From an uncultured Phycisphaerae bacterium (GTDB lineage: Bacteria; Planctomycetota; Phycisphaerae; Phycisphaerales; SM1A02), in assembly GCA_937899935.1 (NCBI GenBank), contig CALCOW010000180.1:1-22647 (forward strand): a DNA stretch of 22,647 nucleotides, in the 5' to 3' direction. The notes beneath the pieces are model-generated. The model was not told the origin of the DNA and made no database searches. It worked only from the letters and a program-made list of their open reading frames with translations. Positions 8,130 to 15,188 of this stretch are shown piece after piece; within the stretch, counting starts at the first letter, position 1, and each line of letters starts with the position of its first letter. The translations under genes and the position numbers were made by a program.

Positions 8130-8167
8130 AGTGGCTCCATACTATTTCGAACTTAGTGACAACGACA

Positions 8168-9301
8168 TCAATCAGTCGTGTCCTGGGCGTGCAGAGACAC
8201 TGCTGGATCAATCTCAGAGGGATTCTGACCGATGCTGCTCGTTCTCATGGTTTCACGCTGTAGAATCAACTCATCGTGTAGTGTTTCATACATCGAATTG
8301 AACATTGCCTCTGTCTTTGGCGGTTCAATTTCTTCTGCACGTTTGACGGCAGCCGAAACCGCCTCTTTTGCATTCGCTAATGCGGCCTTCTCTCGCTTAT
8401 CATCCCACAATTTTCGATCATCCAAGTACTTGCGAAGTCGAATCAGCGGGTCTTTCTTTGTCCAAGCTTCAACCGTATCTGCATCACGATAACGGCGAGC
8501 GTCATCGGCGGTTGTGTGATCGCCGAGTCGGTAAGTAATGGCTTCAATAAAGGTTGGACGATTCTCTTTTCTTGCTCGCTCAGCAGCTTCACGTACAACT
8601 TTCACCATTGCAAATAAATCATTTCCATCGCACTGGACGCTGTGCATGCCATAGGCAACACCGCGTTGTGCAAAAGTGGGTGCCGAGGATTGTATTGAGC
8701 TCGGCACTGAAATCGCCCACCCATTATTTTGGCAGAGAAATATCACTGGCAAATCCAGATTCGAAGCAAAGTTAGCGGCTTCATGAAAATCGCCTTCGCT
8801 TGTGGCGCCATCACCAAAAAATGTACATGAAATGCCGCCATCGCCGCGGTATTTGCTGGCCCAGGCCAGGCCTGTTGCATGCAACATCTGTGTCCCAATA
8901 GGTATTGCGATTGGTGTGATATGCAAGTCCTCAGGAATCTGATTACCTCTTTCATCACCCATCCAATGGAGCAGAACATATTCAATGGGAAGGCCACGAA
9001 GATAGAGCCCGGCATTTTCTCGATAACACGGCACCAACCAATCTTTGCCCTCAAGTGCGTACACAGCGCCGACAGAAGTTGCTTCTTGGCCACGGTTTTC
9101 TGGATACGTTCCCATGCGACCAGATCGTTGTAATTTGAAAGCTACCTCGTCCAGATGGCGACAGAGAATGATGTGCTCATAAAGACGAACAACATCCTCG
9201 TCGGGGATGAGATTCTTGCCAAGTTTTTCATCAAACTTGCCGTTCTCGTCTAGGATCGAGACATGCTCAATTGAGATGTTAAGAGCTTTCTTAATGGGCA
9301 T
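8168..9301 (-). CDS. bkdA1: E1 alpha subunit of branched-chain 2-oxoacid dehydrogenase
   Basis: This 377-residue protein carries the thiamine-diphosphate motif beginning GDGATSEGDF (163-172) and ending QNNGWAIS (191-198), and YRENAGLYLRG near 93-103. RLGDHTTADDARRY is the phosphorylation-loop-like segment typical of branched-chain and pyruvate E1alpha. The ATG at 9301 has AGGAG 7 bases upstream and overlaps the last 11 bases of the leucine dehydrogenase gene, so translation is probably coupled. The N-terminal 30 residues and a charged C-terminal tail extend the core modestly. Assignment to branched-chain rather than pyruvate substrates rests on the neighbouring leucine dehydrogenase and acyl-CoA dehydrogenase. 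Confidence 0.9.
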   Translation of the reverse strand: MPIKKALNISIEHVSILDENGKFDEKLGKNLIPDEDVVRLYEHIILCRHLDEVAFKLQRSGRMGTYPENRGQEATSVGAVYALEGKDWLVPCYRENAGLYLRGLPIEYVLLHWMGDERGNQIPEDLHITPIAIPIGTQMLHATGLAWASKYRGDGGISCTFFGDGATSEGDFHEAANFASNLDLPVIFLCQNNGWAISVPSSIQSSAPTFAQRGVAYGMHSVQCDGNDLFAMVKVVREAAERARKENRPTFIEAITYRLGDHTTADDARRYRDADTVEAWTKKDPLIRLRKYLDDRKLWDDKREKAALANAKEAVSAAVKRAEEIEPPKTEAMFNSMYETLHDELILQRETMRTSSIGQNPSEIDPAVSLHAQDTTD

Positions 9302-10355
9302 GAACTTTCTCCTGCTTCACCAATGCAATGCGGTCCATCGCAAATTTGACAGCGGCTTCATGTGATGAAATCGCTTCTTTTGTCATATCAAGTACGTGGA
9401 GGGTCGTCTCTTCAATTCCACTGTTTCGTTCATCTAGTTCTTGGCGGCTCATTCCAAGATGAAGACCCGCAAGCTCGATCAATCCACCTGCATTTGCAAT
9501 GAAATCAGGTGCATAAAGAATGCTTCTGCGATGAATGGTGGCAGCGTCTTCATCAGGATCTTGAAGAATATTGTTAGCGCCACCACAAAGGATTTCACAA
9601 TGTAAATCAGCGACATTGCTGGCACTAATGACGCCACCGAGAGCACAAGGCGAGAGAATATCGCATTCGATCGATAAAATGTCTTCTGTCGACACCACTG
9701 TCGCATCATATTTTTCAGCCATCATGGCCGTGGATTGATCAGATATGTCAGCCACAATAATTTGAGCGCCTTGTTCGACCAAAATGCGCCCCACATTCTG
9801 TCCCACACTTCCAACACCCTGAATAGCGACCGTGAGACCAGCGAAATCAACAGGACGTCCTAGGTGGGAAAGAGACGCCTTCATTGCATTGACAACACCT
9901 TGAGCAGTAAAAGGAGAAGGATCACCACCGCGCGAGACACGGTCACCGCCCATCACATGTGGTGTCTCCATGGCCATCCAGTCAACGTATTGAGGTGTTG
10001 TGCCTACGTCTTCCGCTGCGATGTAGTTGCCAGAGAATGTATCCACAAATCGGCCAAGCGATCTGGCTTCAGCCTCATTGCCCGGAGAGCCTCGTCCTGG
10101 TAGCAGTACGACGCTCTTAGCGCCACCCATACTGAGGCCAGCTGCAGCTGCTTTGTAGGTCATGCCTTCTGAAAGTCGAAGCACGTCATAGAGGGCTTCT
10201 GTCTCAGAAGAATAGTGCCAGCGGCGTGTACCACCAAGTGCATTACCAAGCACCGTAGAGTGAATGGCAACGATCGCTCGTAGTCCCGTGTCTTCATCGT
10301 GATGAAAACACACTCGCTCGTGTCCGCATTCCATCATTTGCTGCAGTATCGACAT
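9291..10355 (-). CDS. ldh: leucine dehydrogenase (Glu/Leu/Phe/Val dehydrogenase family)
   Basis: 354 residues. Lys68 (MTYKAAAAGL) and Lys80 (LSMGGAK) are at the positions known for substrate binding and catalysis in leucine dehydrogenases. The catalytic aspartate follows in IAAEDVGT (about Asp116). The C-terminal NAD domain begins near 175 with VAIQGVGSVGQNVG. The enzyme reversibly deaminates Leu, Val and Ile to 2-oxoacids, which feed the E1/E2 complex encoded just downstream. The start at 10355 has GAGGA 5 bases upstream. Its end overlaps the E1alpha start by 11 bases. Valine or phenylalanine dehydrogenase are close alternatives, but the operon favours leucine/branched-chain. Confidence 0.9.
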   Translation of the reverse strand: MSILQQMMECGHERVCFHHDEDTGLRAIVAIHSTVLGNALGGTRRWHYSSETEALYDVLRLSEGMTYKAAAAGLSMGGAKSVVLLPGRGSPGNEAEARSLGRFVDTFSGNYIAAEDVGTTPQYVDWMAMETPHVMGGDRVSRGGDPSPFTAQGVVNAMKASLSHLGRPVDFAGLTVAIQGVGSVGQNVGRILVEQGAQIIVADISDQSTAMMAEKYDATVVSTEDILSIECDILSPCALGGVISASNVADLHCEILCGGANNILQDPDEDAATIHRRSILYAPDFIANAGGLIELAGLHLGMSRQELDERNSGIEETTLHVLDMTKEAISSHEAAVKFAMDRIALVKQEKVHAH

Positions 10356-10419
10356 TAATTCCTCATATGTCTGTTGTTTTAAAATTGTCCAAAGCCACTC
10401 ATTGGCAATTTGAAGGGAG

Positions 10420-12363
10420 TCATGTTTTTGTGTTGGCCGTACCTAAAACAGAAGAGCCTTTTCCGAATTGTTCTATATAGGTCTGATCAGGGGCACGCCC
10501 TTTGCCTTGGGCATTCTCATCTGGTGTACTTTCAGGCATGACAAAGTCTGAATTTGGAAGGGACGAAGCATATTGTAACCCCACAGCAGCGGCCTTTCGC
10601 ATACTGTCATCGTGGTTATCCGTAAGAGCCCGAATATTTGCACGTATACGATCCATACCAATCTCACAGATGTGATTTAAGAGCGTCCGATCTCGCTCTA
10701 ATAAGGCGCCGTCAAGCCCATCCCGAATCGACTTCTCCATTTTTGACAGACTGCATGCCATGGCATGGGCCCAAATGATCGACCAACTAAGCCTCATCTG
10801 CATCATCTGGTTGGTAATGAGCCCTTCGGCATGACGCTTACAACACATCTTTATTGCATGACTGATATCTCGTATCGCAATAGCCAGATCCTTCCCATGT
10901 TTTTCTAGTAAGGGGTGCAGTTTGGTAAACTGAGGCGCTTTGCGCTTGATGCCGAGATACAACTCTGCGGCGATTCGCAATGCAGTAATGGGATGTGAAA
11001 ACGGCTTGCCTTTCACGCCTAACAAATATTCCACCAACTGCTTTGAACCATAAGCAAAGATGAAGGTATGCATAACCTCGTTAGCACCTTCAACGACCAT
11101 GTTGATTCGACTATCGCGCCAAAGGCGTTCGACGACGTTTTCGGTCATGTACCCTTCACCACCCATGATCTGCATGGCTTCATCAGTGACTCGCCAGCCG
11201 ATGTCGGAGCAGAAAACCTTGCAGATGGCTGTTTCAAGCATAATGTCTGCATCACCACGATCAACGATGCCAGTTGTCATATAAAGCATGGCATCAAGTG
11301 CGTAGCAGTAGGCAGCCATAGTGGCAATCTTCGATTGCACTTGGTCGAATTCTGCAAGCGGCCTATCAAATTGATGGCGATACTGAGCCCACTTTGTTGC
11401 TTGTTCGTAGGCGGCTTGTGCAGCACCAACCATGCCCGCGGAAAGAGTGCAGCGTCCATAGTTGAGGCAAGTAAGTGCTACATTAAGTCCTCGCCCCTCT
11501 TTGTGAAGCAAATTTTCTCTAGGTACCTTGACGTTGGTAAAGCGAATTCGCGCCTGCCATGTTCCGCGAATGCCACACTTCGAACGATTGCGACTAAATA
11601 CCTCCACACCAGCCATATCAGGATGGCAAATGAGTGCGGTTACGCGGTCCTTTACTTTTCCAGTCTTTGGGTCTGCGATGGCTTGTTTACACATGACGGT
11701 GAGTAAGCCCGACAGTGCCCCAGAAGTTGCCCACTTCTTTTCCCCATTCAGAATGTAGTGTTCACCATCTTCCGAAATTTCACATCTTGTCTCTTGGCCA
11801 CCAGCGTCACAGCCAACATTTGGTTCAGATAGACAAAACGCACTAACCATACCCTTAGACATCTGGGGTAAGTACTGCTCTTTCTGTTCATTGGTGCCAA
11901 ATAGTTTGATTGCACCACAACCGATTGATTGATGAGCCGAGACCATGACCGCAGTCGATCCACAGCTATAACCAATCCGCTCTAAGACACGGTTGTAACT
12001 GGTGATACTAAAGCCACCACCACTGTATTCTTCAGGAATGATCATTCCCATCACGCCTAATGAGAAGAGACGTTCGACGACCCATTGCGGAATTTCTTGT
12101 TTGACGTCAATCTCGTGATGCGGGTGTTCATTTTTTAGATAATCATCAAGTTCTGCTAACAATTGATCACAGCGAGCTGTTTCTTCAGCGCTGATCTCAG
12201 GATACGGCAGGACCAACTCTTCACGTAAGTTGCCCCAGCACATATTCTTGATCAGACCCATCTGTTCTGGATCAGGCCCCAGCATCTCTTGCGCATCTTG
12301 AACCTGCTTGCGGTCTTTCTCAGATATATTCTTCAGCGATTTGGAAAGGTCTTGCTTGTTCAA
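10420..12363 (-). CDS. long acyl-CoA dehydrogenase with N- and C-terminal extensions
   Basis: At 647 residues this is much longer than the ~380-residue short/medium-chain enzymes. It resembles the VLCAD/ACAD9 layout. The FAD-dependent core spans about 60-450: CLSEPNVGCDAGG at 177-189, NGEKKWATSG at 206-215, and the catalytic-base segment VVEGANEV with Glu425 at the position used by VLCAD. Residues 450-647 form an extra, mostly helical tail, and the first ~60 residues are highly charged. The TTG start at 12363 is supported by GGAG 7 bases upstream. It lies 35 bases after a hydratase gene and 64 before leucine dehydrogenase, so it may oxidise a branched-chain acyl-CoA. The VLCAD-like architecture leaves fatty acyl-CoA open. 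Confidence 0.85.
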   Translation of the reverse strand: MNKQDLSKSLKNISEKDRKQVQDAQEMLGPDPEQMGLIKNMCWGNLREELVLPYPEISAEETARCDQLLAELDDYLKNEHPHHEIDVKQEIPQWVVERLFSLGVMGMIIPEEYSGGGFSITSYNRVLERIGYSCGSTAVMVSAHQSIGCGAIKLFGTNEQKEQYLPQMSKGMVSAFCLSEPNVGCDAGGQETRCEISEDGEHYILNGEKKWATSGALSGLLTVMCKQAIADPKTGKVKDRVTALICHPDMAGVEVFSRNRSKCGIRGTWQARIRFTNVKVPRENLLHKEGRGLNVALTCLNYGRCTLSAGMVGAAQAAYEQATKWAQYRHQFDRPLAEFDQVQSKIATMAAYCYALDAMLYMTTGIVDRGDADIMLETAICKVFCSDIGWRVTDEAMQIMGGEGYMTENVVERLWRDSRINMVVEGANEVMHTFIFAYGSKQLVEYLLGVKGKPFSHPITALRIAAELYLGIKRKAPQFTKLHPLLEKHGKDLAIAIRDISHAIKMCCKRHAEGLITNQMMQMRLSWSIIWAHAMACSLSKMEKSIRDGLDGALLERDRTLLNHICEIGMDRIRANIRALTDNHDDSMRKAAAVGLQYASSLPNSDFVMPESTPDENAQGKGRAPDQTYIEQFGKGSSVLGTANTKT

Positions 12364-12398
12364 AGTTAAACTCCGCGATCAATCAAAAAACACAACTG

Positions 12399-13274
12399 TT
12401 AAGAGGATTTGTTCAAGAAGGAAGCGAGTCTATCTCTCGCAATTTGTGTGTGACGTAGTTGGATGAGGTGCCTTTGTTCTGCCGCAAGGCCAGCATCCCA
12501 ACCATGCTCCAGTCCGCCTAGGACAGCATCAAAAACAGCGTTGGCAGCTTCGGTTTCATCCAATACTTTTTTTGCTTCAGCCAACCCTTGTTGAACAACA
12601 GTGCTGTGACAAGAAAATGACTTTGGTCCAGTGGTGTCTTTTCTGGGTTGGTCTAGAATCCAGTTCGTTGCAACACTTTGTAGGTCATCGGCATGCTCAA
12701 CGGTCTGTGTAATTAGACCAGTTGGAGCATCGATGATGGAAACCGTCTTACCAGTAGCAGCCATACGAATAGCTTCTGTTGGGCATATTCGAGCTGGTAG
12801 GAGTTGGGTGCCACCCCATCCAGGGCAAAGTCCAAGAGATGCTTCTGGCAAGCCAATGTGATATGGCTTTCGCTCAGGATCTGGGTTGCTCGCGATTAGG
12901 GCATCACAATGCATTGCCAATTCAAGTCCACCACCAAGGGTCGCTCCATCAATAGCAGCAACAGTGGGGTAGGGCAGATCTGCGATTCGATGGAATGCGT
13001 CGCTGCCAAATTGAAGGTAATCAGCAAGCTGTTCATCATTTAGTGAATTGATCTCGGCAAGATCGGCGCCAGCGAGGAAGGCGCGACGACCTGATGTTCG
13101 TACGATCAGGCCTCGGGGAAACTGGTCTTGGCTCAAGAGATCTAGTGCCGCATGAAGTTGCTCCAATAACCATTTATCAAGAACAGCAACGGTGCGGGCC
13201 GGATTATCCAGCCAAAGCGTTATGACGCCATGGTCACAACGGGTTTGTCGAAGTTGGCATGACGAAACAGGCAT
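12399..13274 (-). CDS. enoyl-CoA hydratase/isomerase, FadJ N-terminal-like
   Basis: A 291-residue crotonase-fold protein starting at the ATG at 13274, which has GGAG 8 bases upstream. An upstream TTG in the same frame (13364) would add 30 Cys/Trp-rich residues unlike the family. Both catalytic glutamates appear present: GGGLELAMHCD (Glu144 equivalent) and GLPEASLGLCPGWGGT (Glu164 equivalent). AFLAGADLAEI forms the oxyanion-hole region. The wording of these motifs and the tail (AEQRHLIQLRHTQIARD) resembles the hydratase half of multifunctional FadB/FadJ proteins, but no 3-hydroxyacyl-CoA dehydrogenase domain follows. It sits first after the long leader and is probably cotranscribed with the acyl-CoA dehydrogenase 35 bases downstream. 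Confidence 0.85.
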   Translation of the reverse strand: MPVSSCQLRQTRCDHGVITLWLDNPARTVAVLDKWLLEQLHAALDLLSQDQFPRGLIVRTSGRRAFLAGADLAEINSLNDEQLADYLQFGSDAFHRIADLPYPTVAAIDGATLGGGLELAMHCDALIASNPDPERKPYHIGLPEASLGLCPGWGGTQLLPARICPTEAIRMAATGKTVSIIDAPTGLITQTVEHADDLQSVATNWILDQPRKDTTGPKSFSCHSTVVQQGLAEAKKVLDETEAANAVFDAVLGGLEHGWDAGLAAEQRHLIQLRHTQIARDRLASFLNKSS

Positions 13275-13357
13275 CCAAGAAACTCCAGAACAGCAGCCAC
13301 AGATAGGTCTTCCTGCGAAGACGGATGGTCCACAAACATTCCCCCAGAACGAGGTCC

Positions 13358-13429
13358 TCACCAACAGGATGAGATCTCATTGGTCAGCGACCAGAGTCGG
13401 AGAAGATGTCCGCGAACGGGAAGGATCAC
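13358..13429 (-). CDS. possible 23-residue Leu-rich leader peptide
   Basis: A GTG at 13429-13427 opens 23 codons to a TGA at 13360-13358. AGGAGGT, a perfect Shine-Dalgarno, lies at 13446-13440, about 11 bases upstream, which is slightly long. Five of the 22 residues after the start are Leu, four of them within residues 8-15 (HLLRLWSL), plus two Ile and two Trp. It lies in the leader of a Leu/Val/Ile catabolic operon, so a translational sensor is conceivable. I see no terminator hairpin with a T-run after it, so classical attenuation is not supported. It could equally be a chance ORF. Confidence 0.25.
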   Translation of the reverse strand: MILPVRGHLLRLWSLTNEISSCW

Positions 13430-13522
13430 GCCGCTGGGTACCTCCTAGATTAGGCCAGGTGGCACACAGAATTGATTGTTTTGGCCCAAACTCAAGATGT
13501 GGCCAATGGCTCGATGCGTGAG

Positions 13523-13538
13523 GCTACCTTCGGGTAGC
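13523..13538. other. perfect hairpin with UUCG-type tetraloop
   Basis: GCTACC (13523-13528) pairs with GGTAGC (13533-13538) around TTCG. Read on the + strand this is the unusually stable C(UUCG)G tetraloop; on the - strand the loop is CGAA. The stem can extend through CGTG (13517-13520) with CACG (13538-13541) past a short bulge. Confidence 0.5.
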
Positions 13539-13580
13539 ACGGGGGCAGCCGCGGAAACCTCTCATACAGGCTCTGCCCTC

Positions 13581-13609
13581 ATTATAAGCTCCCTGAGGCC
13601 GATTTGCTA
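13581..13609 (-). promoter_or_regulatory. putative sigma70 promoter of the branched-chain operon
   Basis: On the - strand a perfect TATAAT occupies 13586 to 13581. The hexamer 17 bases upstream (13609-13604) reads TAGCAA, a weak -35. Transcription would start near 13574 and run into the hydratase, acyl-CoA dehydrogenase, leucine dehydrogenase and E1/E2 genes. The strong -10 with a poor -35 suggests an activator or weak expression. Confidence 0.4.
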
Positions 13610-13649
13610 GCCGAAAGCAGTCTTACATGTGACCGTTCTAGCGGGTTAA

Positions 13650-14444
13650 TCATGCCTTAAAGATGCTTCGAAGTCGCTCTTGAGTCTCTTTACGAGCAAT
13701 TACATCTGCGGATAACTGAGCCGCCTTTTCGTGCAGGTCATGATCCATTGATCCATCCAAGTCATTCAGCCAGCGTTTCGTTGCTTGCATAGCAATCCCA
13801 CCCCCTTCAGAGAGGTCCTGGGCAATTTTCTGAGCAGTCTCATCGAGCTGATCTTGTGCAACGAGGTGTGTGAGCAGGCCAAGCTCTTGAGCTTCTTGAC
13901 CACTACGGGTGCCCCCACTGAGCAGCAGAGCACGGGCTTTGCCAGCCCCGATCTTGCGAACAAGCCAAGGGGCAACAACCGCTGGACAAACCCCCAGATC
14001 AACTTCGGGATAACCAATTTTTGCATCTGGATGCGATATCGCAAAGTCGCAAACAATCATCAATCCGCAACCTCCACCAACAGCCGCTCCTTGGACGACA
14101 GCGAATGATGGAATCGGTAGCCTTCGAATCCTCTCAAATGCCTTTGCCAAGCCATGTAACATGGCTGCCATTTCTTGGGGATCTTGCATGACCCCCTTGA
14201 GATCCATGCCTGCACAGAAAGACTTGCCAGCACCTTTGATCAACAGTACACCCGCCTCAGTATGGCCTTCGATCTGGGCAAGTACTTCATGCAGCTGATT
14301 GATCAGTGGCAAAGAAAGGGCATTCCTGGCCTCAGGCCGATTCAGTGTGATTGTGGCGATCAGGCCATCGAGTCTCAGGTCTACCAATGCGTTCATACTG
14401 TCGACTGTAACAATACCCATCCACACCGCCAAACTTGTGACCAT
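13650..14444 (-). CDS. liuC: enoyl-CoA hydratase, LiuC-like (methylglutaconyl-CoA hydratase clade)
   Basis: A 264-residue crotonase-fold protein. Where classical enoyl-CoA hydratase has the first catalytic Glu, this one has Gly (VGGGCGLMIVCDF). The second Glu is kept in IGYPEVDLGVCPAVVAPWLV. The CPAVVAPWLVRKIG segment strongly resembles LiuC, the hydratase of leucine degradation. SFCAGMDLKG gives the oxyanion-hole region. The ATG at 14444 has AGAGG 5 bases upstream. The family-typical start would be Met17 (14396), so the N-terminus is uncertain. It is transcribed in the same direction as the branched-chain run but separated by the 375-nt leader. Substrate assignment rests on clade resemblance and context. 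Confidence 0.82.
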   Translation of the reverse strand: MVTSLAVWMGIVTVDSMNALVDLRLDGLIATITLNRPEARNALSLPLINQLHEVLAQIEGHTEAGVLLIKGAGKSFCAGMDLKGVMQDPQEMAAMLHGLAKAFERIRRLPIPSFAVVQGAAVGGGCGLMIVCDFAISHPDAKIGYPEVDLGVCPAVVAPWLVRKIGAGKARALLLSGGTRSGQEAQELGLLTHLVAQDQLDETAQKIAQDLSEGGGIAMQATKRWLNDLDGSMDHDLHEKAAQLSADVIARKETQERLRSIFKA

Positions 14445-14456
14445 AAGATCCTCTCT

Positions 14457-15188
14457 GTGAATATTGCACTACTCATTCCAGCATTTAATGAGGCACCAAA
14501 CCTGGAGCCCCTATTCCAGGCGATTGCAAAGGTGCCAGAACCGGTCTTTGCTGCGGTCGTCCTGGTTGACAATGGATCAACAGATGGAACCGGTGAGATT
14601 GCGCAGCGATGTGGAGCGACCGTGTTGACAGAAACTCGTCGTGGGTATGGAGCAGCTTGCCTCTGTGGATTAGAGTGGTTGCGGCAGCATGAACCAGAAG
14701 TAGAGGCCGTGTTGTTTCTTGACGCGGATCTTTCTGATGACCCCATGGCCTGTGTAGATGTGATGGCTCCAATTCTTACCTTCGAAGCGGATCTTGTGAT
14801 TGGTTCACGTGTCCAACAAGCAGAAGTTGGCGCCCTGAATATTGTGCAGCGAATAGGCAATCAGATTGCCTGTAGGCTGATCTACTGGACTACAGGGAAA
14901 AGGTATTCTGACTTGGGGCCAATGCGATGTATCACTTGGCGTGCACTCCAAAAAATCGACATGCAGGATCAAACTTGGGGCTGGACCGTAGAGATGCAAA
15001 TGAAGGCAGCGCTTCGTGGGGTGCGTGTTCAGGAGGTGAGTGTCCCTTACCGGCGCCGCCATGCTGGTCGATCTAAAATATCGGGAACGATATCTGGAGT
15101 GGTTCGAGCAGGCTATAAGATTATCACGACCATTCTGGTTTTATGGTGGAAGAATCGCAGTGGCTCGGTCTCACGATCCACCAAGTAA
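14457..15188 (+). CDS. family 2 glycosyltransferase, polyprenol-phosphate type
   Basis: This 243-residue GT-A enzyme opens with NIALLIPAFNE, DNGSTDGT at 38-45 and the metal-binding DADLSDDP at 89-96. Later come GSRVQ, SDLGPMR and the GWTVEMQ segment typical of dolichol/undecaprenol-phosphate sugar transferases. YRRRHAGRSKISG and a short hydrophobic C-terminus (IITTILVLWW) suggest membrane association. It probably loads a sugar onto a lipid-phosphate carrier; the sugar is not predictable. The only plausible start is GTG at 14457, without an obvious ribosome site, 12 bases from the divergent hydratase start. The frame stays open upstream but lacks family sequence. Its end overlaps the convergent trpC gene by 18 bases. 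Confidence 0.85.
   Translation: MNIALLIPAFNEAPNLEPLFQAIAKVPEPVFAAVVLVDNGSTDGTGEIAQRCGATVLTETRRGYGAACLCGLEWLRQHEPEVEAVLFLDADLSDDPMACVDVMAPILTFEADLVIGSRVQQAEVGALNIVQRIGNQIACRLIYWTTGKRYSDLGPMRCITWRALQKIDMQDQTWGWTVEMQMKAALRGVRVQEVSVPYRRRHAGRSKISGTISGVVRAGYKIITTILVLWWKNRSGSVSRSTK

Larger units (their letters stand above)
13275..13649 (-). other. 375-nt structured leader/intergenic region of the branched-chain operon
   Basis: No large gene fits here. On the - strand a TATAAT box (13586 to 13581) would give a leader of about 300 nt before the hydratase ATG at 13274. The region holds a 6-bp hairpin with a TTCG/CGAA loop (13523-13538) and a GGGCAG/CTGCCC stem (13543-13548/13573-13578). Three GGCC-containing elements (13453-13457, 13481-13486, 13501-13506) can pair in two exclusive ways. 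A 23-codon ORF (13358-13429) has a perfect Shine-Dalgarno. I cannot match it to a known riboswitch, tmRNA, RNase P or 6S consensus. On the + strand the tetraloop reads C(UUCG)G, so a + strand RNA is also possible. Confidence 0.45.

Noticed and set aside
11068..11706. 212-codon + strand open frame opposite the acyl-CoA dehydrogenase gene
   Set aside because: Antisense shadow of a strongly conserved gene, without ribosome site or domain.
13275..13364. N-terminal extension of the second hydratase to a TTG at 13364
   Set aside because: The added 30 residues are Cys/Trp/Gly-rich and unlike crotonases, whereas the ATG at 13274 has a good GGAG site.
13430..13446. T-box-like sequence (AGGAGGTACC) in the branched-chain leader
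   Set aside because: Resembles the T-box core only in part; no specifier stem, no antiterminator pair and no T-run terminator could be found.
13275..13649. tmRNA, RNase P RNA, 6S RNA or TPP/cobalamin riboswitch in the structured leader
   Set aside because: None of the conserved sequence blocks of these RNAs could be found on either strand.
14175..14456. Upstream extension of the glycosyltransferase to an ATG at 14175
   Set aside because: The extra residues are antisense to the LiuC-like hydratase gene and do not resemble a glycosyltransferase; the fold starts at NIALLIPAFNE right after the GTG at 14457.
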